In this document: positions 59,269 to 64,000 of the stretch, piece after piece
How the letters are laid out: each line of letters starts with the position of its first letter
Numbering within the stretch: position 1 is the first letter of the stretch
NCBI GenBank assembly: GCA_030770545.1
Contig: CM061098.1
Coordinates: forward strand, 16,954,001 to 17,018,000
Source: Macropodus opercularis
Taxonomy: Eukaryota; Chordata; Actinopteri; Anabantiformes; Osphronemidae
Direction: 5' to 3'
DNA: 64,000 nt
Made by a program: the position numbers and the translations under genes
Notes under the pieces: model-generated
Databases searched by the model: none
The model's input: the letters and a program-made list of their open reading frames with translations, nothing else
Told to the model about the DNA's origin: nothing

Positions 59269-60229
59269 TTCGCTGATACTTGAGAGGACAAGAGAGGATT
59301 TCATAAATAACAAAACATAATGAAGACTACGTGTTCTTTTTTTCAAAAAAAAAAAAAAGCCACCCCACCCCACACCACTCGACCAGGGTTATGATCCCTG
59401 CAGTCTGATGTGATCAAAGTCTGTTGGGTTAACAGCGAGGCTGACACTCCCCATGTACACTGCAGCGTGCCAACACTCTGCCACCATGACAGGAAAATAA
59501 CTTCCCTAACAGGTCAAACAAGGTGACTTGACACAGCATCAGATACACAATATTAGCCTGGTACAAAAGGCATCCAGCTGCATCCGGCTTGTACTCACTG
59601 CATATACATGGTATCTGACAGCACATGGCACCTCGCTCCACAATACTATGGAGAATTATTTTAGAAAGCATTAAAAATTATTTACATCTTACCTTGAGCT
59701 AAACTAGTGTCAGCCTAATACTGTGGCTTATTATCTTGTGTGGCAACGTGTTTTGTGAGTCTGATTGCACAACAAGGAGCATTTACTACAGAAAAACATG
59801 ATTCACTTCACCAATAGCTGAGAACAACCCTTTAAAACGCCAAAGGAAAAACGTCCATCTAATTACACCAACTATCACAATTAATATTTGTGTGTAGTGA
59901 AAGATCTGTATTACAAGTTCATGTAATACTCGGTTAGTTTTAACATGAACACTGGCCGGTTCTTGGACAACCAGCCTGCATGTCTTGGTCACCAAACACG
60001 TTCCGCGTCATGCAGTTGTAGTAACAGACTGTTTTCATTCTTCTGAACTAAAAAATGATGAAAGGAGAACTGAATACAATTTAAAATGACTGACTAGCGG
60101 AGCCGCAATACGATCTTAATTCAATCGACTCTCAATCAAAGCGGTGCTGCTGGTGTTTATCATCCAATAACAGGTTTTCCGATACATCAGCTCTTTTACT
60201 AAATGTTAGTAACGCGTTTACTTAGGACG

Positions 60230-60870
60230 TAACCGAAGTTTGAACGAGCAATGGTGGCTAAGTGAAAAGTTAGCTAAGCGGAGTCTGCGTGGCTGTCTGC
60301 TTATCTGCTGTCCGCCGCCGCGATGTCCCCAAACAACAGAGCCAAAAGTGAAAATAAATGCCAAAGCCGCCCAACAGACGCGGAGAACGGCCGCAGTCCT
60401 ACTTTCACTTACACAGCGCGCTGGGAGCTGACATGTCGTCCTGCGGGGAGTCAGAGCTGAGCGCAACTGCGTTCACATGCGGAAATAAGACGTTACCTGG
60501 TCAGTTCGGACGGCCTGTAGCTTCAGCTGCTGTCAGGACAACGCGCGGCGCCGAAGTTGAACAAATTATCCTATTTGTGGTTTTAAGTGGAAAAAGGAAA
60601 GTGCGGCTCGTCGTTTATTTCTGTTTCTGTCCAGACCGAAAGCAAAACAACGCCTGCTTCGGGAAGTGGGGCTCGAGCTGGAATTCCCCCTCCTGCTGTT
60701 GTGCTCGCGCTCTGGGCGGACCCCGAGCGCCGTCGCGGAAGTGTCTTAGCCGCGTCGAAAGCTTAGCTCGCTACGACAAAGATCAAGACGAAGAGGGCTC
60801 ACTCTGCTCCAATTTCATGGTTCCCCCTGACCCTAACCCAAGTCAACAGAAGGCACACTGGGCATGTACT
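60230..60870 (-). promoter_or_regulatory. irf2: CpG-rich irf2 promoter and probable non-coding first exon
   Basis: This block is far richer in CpG than the rest of the window (for example CGCCGCCGCGATG, ACGCGCGGCGCCG, GCCGTCGCGG) and lies 1.4-2 kb upstream of the irf2 start-codon exon. A good donor on the minus strand, CCAG|GTAACG (exon end at 60497), would join a 5' UTR exon to the acceptor at 58889. The plus-strand 171-codon open frame here is a composition artefact. Confidence 0.65.
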
Positions 60871-61553
60871 TAGTTATATGAGCACGAGTAAAAGTGAAAT
60901 TTATTGTTGAAATTTGTCAGATATGAATATTTCTGGATACCCATCAAACAGCCTTACTGATAAAAAACACTTCAAACAATATACCTCATTGTAAATCTAA
61001 CCAGAAACAACATACTACTGCAGTTCATGTGTTGAAAAAATAATCGTTTGTCTTGTCCAGGAATTTTCCACAAATGCCTCATTAAAGATTTTTTAATGCA
61101 TATTGTTTTTTAAGGCCTTGAAAAGATTTTTACTTGAAAAATAGGCACTTGAAAATTTACGTTTATTCATATTGTAGTATTATAATACAGCCACTTCTCG
61201 AATAAGCTGAAGAATGTGACAGTGACAACTGTAATTGTCAAGAAGAAAAAGTAACAGTAGGAAAAACCTCCAGCAAAGTATCTCAAAATTGTACAAGGAG
61301 CTAAATGTACTTATAAGATAACAATGTTTTTAATAAAAAGAAATCCTTCATCAGTCCCACAGTTCCCCCACTGTAACTAATGTTCCAACATTAGATCAGG
61401 CTGTTTGAAAGACACAAAGGCACGAGACATAGACAGAGATCAGTACTATCAGTGTACCAGGAACTATCGCTGTATGGCGCATACTGAAATATATACTATA
61501 TAAAGTCTTAAATTACTCTTCTTCTTTTAAACATAGACGATCTTTGAAGTGAA

Positions 61554-61625
61554 TTTCATTTTCACTTCCTCTATGTGCTCCGCCCCTCCTCCCTCTTTTC
61601 TCCGTGGCTGATCCTGGAAATGAAA
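61554..61625. promoter_or_regulatory. Paired ETS-IRF composite / ISRE-like sites around a GC box
   Basis: Minus strand 61569-61560 reads GGAAGTGAAA, a perfect GGAANNGAAA ETS-IRF composite element. It overlaps GAAAATGAAA (61563-61554), a perfect GAAANNGAAA IRF site. Plus strand 61616-61625 reads GGAAATGAAA, a second perfect composite site, followed by CTAGAAACT. Between them is CTCCGCCCCTCC, an Sp1-type GC box. The location is upstream of irf2 and downstream of casp3. Confidence 0.65.
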
Positions 61626-61842
61626 CTAGAAACTTTAAAAAAAAGCATGTGCGCCTCAGCGCAGCCCACCTGCAGACCTGCAAAATACACGTTTTCGGTT
61701 TATTTGCTTGCGTAATATTACTGGACTGGACACAGTTAGAATCATCGGGTTTCAGCTAAGTGGATTTTCACAAGATTTTGTTGACTGAACGTGTCTGTAT
61801 TGTTTCTAAAGTTATTGTGCACTTGATCAAACACTTTAAGTA

Positions 61843-61847
<5 letters not shown>

Positions 61848-61917
<70 letters not shown>
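61848..61917 (+). repeat. (ATT)n microsatellite
   Basis: About 23 uninterrupted TAT/ATT units. The Asn-repeat reading frame on the minus strand is an artefact of it. Confidence 0.97.
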
Positions 61918-62458
61918 GTACCAAACTGCTCGCTACATGTGATGGTATGATCTTGAAATTAATTAAATAAATAATTTTCTGCCAGTCCCCACACGAGACT
62001 CTCGTGGAACAAAAACATGGTGTTTGTGTCAATAATTGACTGTGAGCTAAATGCTGTGTCAACAGGCAGAGGAGGCCAGGCCACAGCCTTGTGCATGAGG
62101 CCGGGGGTTATCTGTCTGCCACACATGCACGCTGCTAAACAGAAGACAGCATTTAACGGCAGCGATCAGTCAGACTCGCCTCCCGTGTTTACAGTGTGTA
62201 GTATACAAGCGGAGTTTCCCCTCTGCTCAGAAACAAAGGCTGACAACTGAAAATAACACCAAACACGTGACTGTCCAAGCAGAAACCCGGAAGCTGGAAA
62301 AACGTATTTGTTGGAACCTGTGATATAGTCCAGATGCACTTGTGTATAATGTATTTCTGCGCCCCCCTCGTGGCTGCATGTTGATATGCAAGCACAGACT
62401 TCGAACAGCATTCAGTCAAACTGTTAATCATTCATAAAACAGGATGATTATGCAGGAG

Positions 62459-62459
62459 C

Positions 62460-62488
<29 letters not shown>
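62459..62488 (+). repeat. (TG)n microsatellite
   Basis: A TG run of about 15 units. Confidence 0.95.
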
Positions 62489-62490
<2 letters not shown>

Positions 62491-62899
62491 CTCCATCAGA
62501 CTTGTTGGAGCAGAACGTGGTTGAGAGATAGCACATTTAAGAGTCTTTTGTGTTACGAGTTTTCAACCCACAGAAAAGTAAAACCTTGCATTGTGTTTGC
62601 ATTGAATGGAAACAGGGGGCTTTATAAATTATTCTTTTGCTGAGATATAAATTGTGCACTTTGTAGCAAAACCATGCTCCTCCCTGCGCTTTCCTGCTTA
62701 TAATTTCTGCTAGTAACTGGACATGGAAACCCTGCAGCCAATCAAATATGACTTGTTAACACATTTTTGATTGGCTGACACACTGTAACACAAAGCATGT
62801 CATGTAAGCTGGACAAATAAACAATACAGACGTACAATAGAATGATGCTATTAAAATAAATTCATATGTTGGTAATATATAAATGTGGAGCCATAGATT

Positions 62900-62905
62900 T
62901 GTGTG

Positions 62906-62943
<38 letters not shown>
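62900..62943 (+). repeat. Compound (TG)(TA)(TG) microsatellite
   Basis: GTGTG, then about nine TA units, then about ten TG units. Confidence 0.95.
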
Positions 62944-63832
62944 ACTATCTTTTTCTTTTCTTTTTCTTCTTTCAAAATGTGCCACGTGGACAAGTTGGAA
63001 GAAGGGAAGAGGCGATTCATACTAGTTACAAAGCCTCAGTTTCACCTCAACTGCGGCTCTACCCTGCAGTTCCCTGACCTTTCATGCTAATCTTATGGAG
63101 GTTAGTGGCCCAGTGCTAACGGAACTGGTTTAGCAAATGCAACTCAGTTCTGTTCCCTCACACATCTTTGGTGTCTTGCTCTCTCAGAAGAAAGAGGAAA
63201 TCACTGACTCATTTGTGTAAAAATACTTTGAGTTTCCTTTCTAACAAAACTAAACACACTTGGTCTTGGACAGGACAGTGACTTTACTTCTAACTCTTTG
63301 ATGAGATGTTGATTTTCCTTGTTTAACAATCACAGAGCGTAGATAAGAAACACAAAGACACCACAAACAAATTAAACACAATCTAGATGCTCCCAGAGAG
63401 ACAACATCTATAGAAACTAAAAATATTATCTATATCTATAGAAATTAAAAATATTTAGAACCCTGTGATGAGGTCATTCCTGTGTCTTTCAGCTTGGGAG
63501 TGTAATAATAATAATAGATAATTTGGTAATTGACCATGACAGCACTTGATTCATCTGCTTCACAGTGAGGTCATTGTACACTTTAGTCTTGTATCCAAGT
63601 TTAGAGAAGGTCGCACAAGCAGAAGCCGCATCAAGAGCCGCATAATTTGGTAATTATGCTTACATTCATCAGTTGGTCGAAAATGATGACTTACAGTAAG
63701 TCAAATGAGGAAATGTCATAGTTTATTCAGTACTGTACTACATACATGTATGTAGCAAACGTAAAGTGTGTACAGTCCAGAACCCTTTGGCATCGGTAGT
63801 TGGAGCTTTTAAATAGCTCTAATAATAATCAT

Positions 63833-63838
63833 TTTATT
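63833..63838 (-). terminator. casp3: Possible casp3 polyadenylation signal
   Basis: AATAAA on the minus strand lies 11 bases after the casp3 stop. Another AATAAA (63854-63849) overlaps the stop codon itself. Use of either would give an extremely short 3' UTR, so a later site is more likely for at least some transcripts. Confidence 0.3.
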
Positions 63839-63849
63839 GATATTTGACT

Positions 63850-64000
63850 TTATTTAGGAAAGTAGAAATCTTTGGTCAACATGGAAACGATGCAGGGGAT
63901 CTGCTTCTTGGCACTAAATCCAGGTAGATTGGAGTTAGACTCAAAGTACCGCGTCACCCTGTAGTTGACTCGTGTCATGATCTGCATCAGCTCTAGGTCT
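63850..64000 (-). CDS. casp3: Caspase-3, C-terminal end of last coding exon (partial)
   Basis: Reading from the window edge on the minus strand, 49 codons and TAA (63852-63850) encode the end of an executioner caspase small subunit: LELMQIMTRVNYRV, then YFESNS, then AKKQIPCIVSMLTKDFYF. KKQIPC(I/V)VSMLTK is the hallmark of caspase-3/-7. The Ile form and the position next to irf2 favour caspase-3. The stretch before KKQIPC corresponds to the loop that shapes the substrate pocket. The catalytic Cys and His lie upstream, beyond the window. Caspase-3 is the cytosolic protease that cleaves cell proteins after Asp (DEVD type) in apoptosis. Which paralogue of casp3 this is cannot be told. Confidence 0.93.
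   Translation of the reverse strand, partial: DLELMQIMTRVNYRVTRYFESNSNLPGFSAKKQIPCIVSMLTKDFYFPK

Larger units (their letters stand above)
60871..63849. other. irf2-casp3 intergenic region
   Basis: No coding exon was seen. It contains the ETS/IRF site cluster at 61554-61625, three microsatellites and the presumed casp3 3' UTR at its right end. Confidence 0.5.

Noticed and set aside
60358..60873. 171-codon plus-strand ORF in the CpG island
   Set aside because: No protein similarity, no splice context, and it lies antisense over the irf2 promoter. GC-rich DNA has few stops.

Overview
The window is vertebrate nuclear DNA, almost certainly from a ray-finned (teleost) fish. It has split genes with GT-AG introns, many dinucleotide microsatellites, a Tc1-like transposon remnant, several dispersed repeats familiar from teleost genomes, and two recognisable vertebrate genes side by side on the minus strand. 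These are irf2 (interferon regulatory factor 2; eight coding exons between 58882 and 54164, 330 codons) and the last coding piece of a caspase-3 gene (63999 to 63850). IRF2 and CASP3 are also neighbours in other vertebrates, which supports both calls.

Layout: 1-24.8 kb holds no gene I can support. It contains repeat fragments, a 0.7 kb (TCTAC)n array at 9283-10004, an internally deleted Tc1-like element near 11.1-11.4 kb and one weak candidate exon at 14.6 kb. 24807-34454 is a 9,648-bp endogenous retrovirus on the plus strand. 34.5-51.6 kb is again gene-poor. 51.6-60.8 kb is irf2, from 3' UTR to a CpG-rich first-exon region. 60.8-63.85 kb is intergenic and carries a compact cluster of ETS/IRF-type sites. 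The window ends inside casp3.

The provirus is the centre of interest. Its two 572-bp LTRs look identical, it is flanked by a 5-bp target-site duplication, and gag, pro, pol and env are all open, so the insertion is young. Polymerase and Env are of gammaretrovirus-like type: YVDD reverse transcriptase, D,D-35-E integrase with a GPY motif, and a CX6CC transmembrane subunit. The primer-binding site matches tRNA-Phe.

Four features are unusual. (1) The leader holds an array of four hairpins with different stems but nearly the same 8-base loop (GACGTAAT), just downstream of a likely splice donor, where a packaging/dimerisation signal is expected. (2) gag ends in UGA-CUAG, the known leaky stop context, with pro continuing in the same frame. 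(3) pro and pol are also in the same frame, separated by a second UGA followed by an 8-bp hairpin. (4) Between protease and reverse transcriptase lies an extra domain of about 190 residues with two H-x-[ST]-x motifs, resembling the signature of 2H phosphoesterases. Expected expression: full-length RNA gives Gag and, by stop-codon readthrough, Gag-Pro and possibly Gag-Pro-Pol; a spliced RNA gives Env from an acceptor 2 bases before its ATG.
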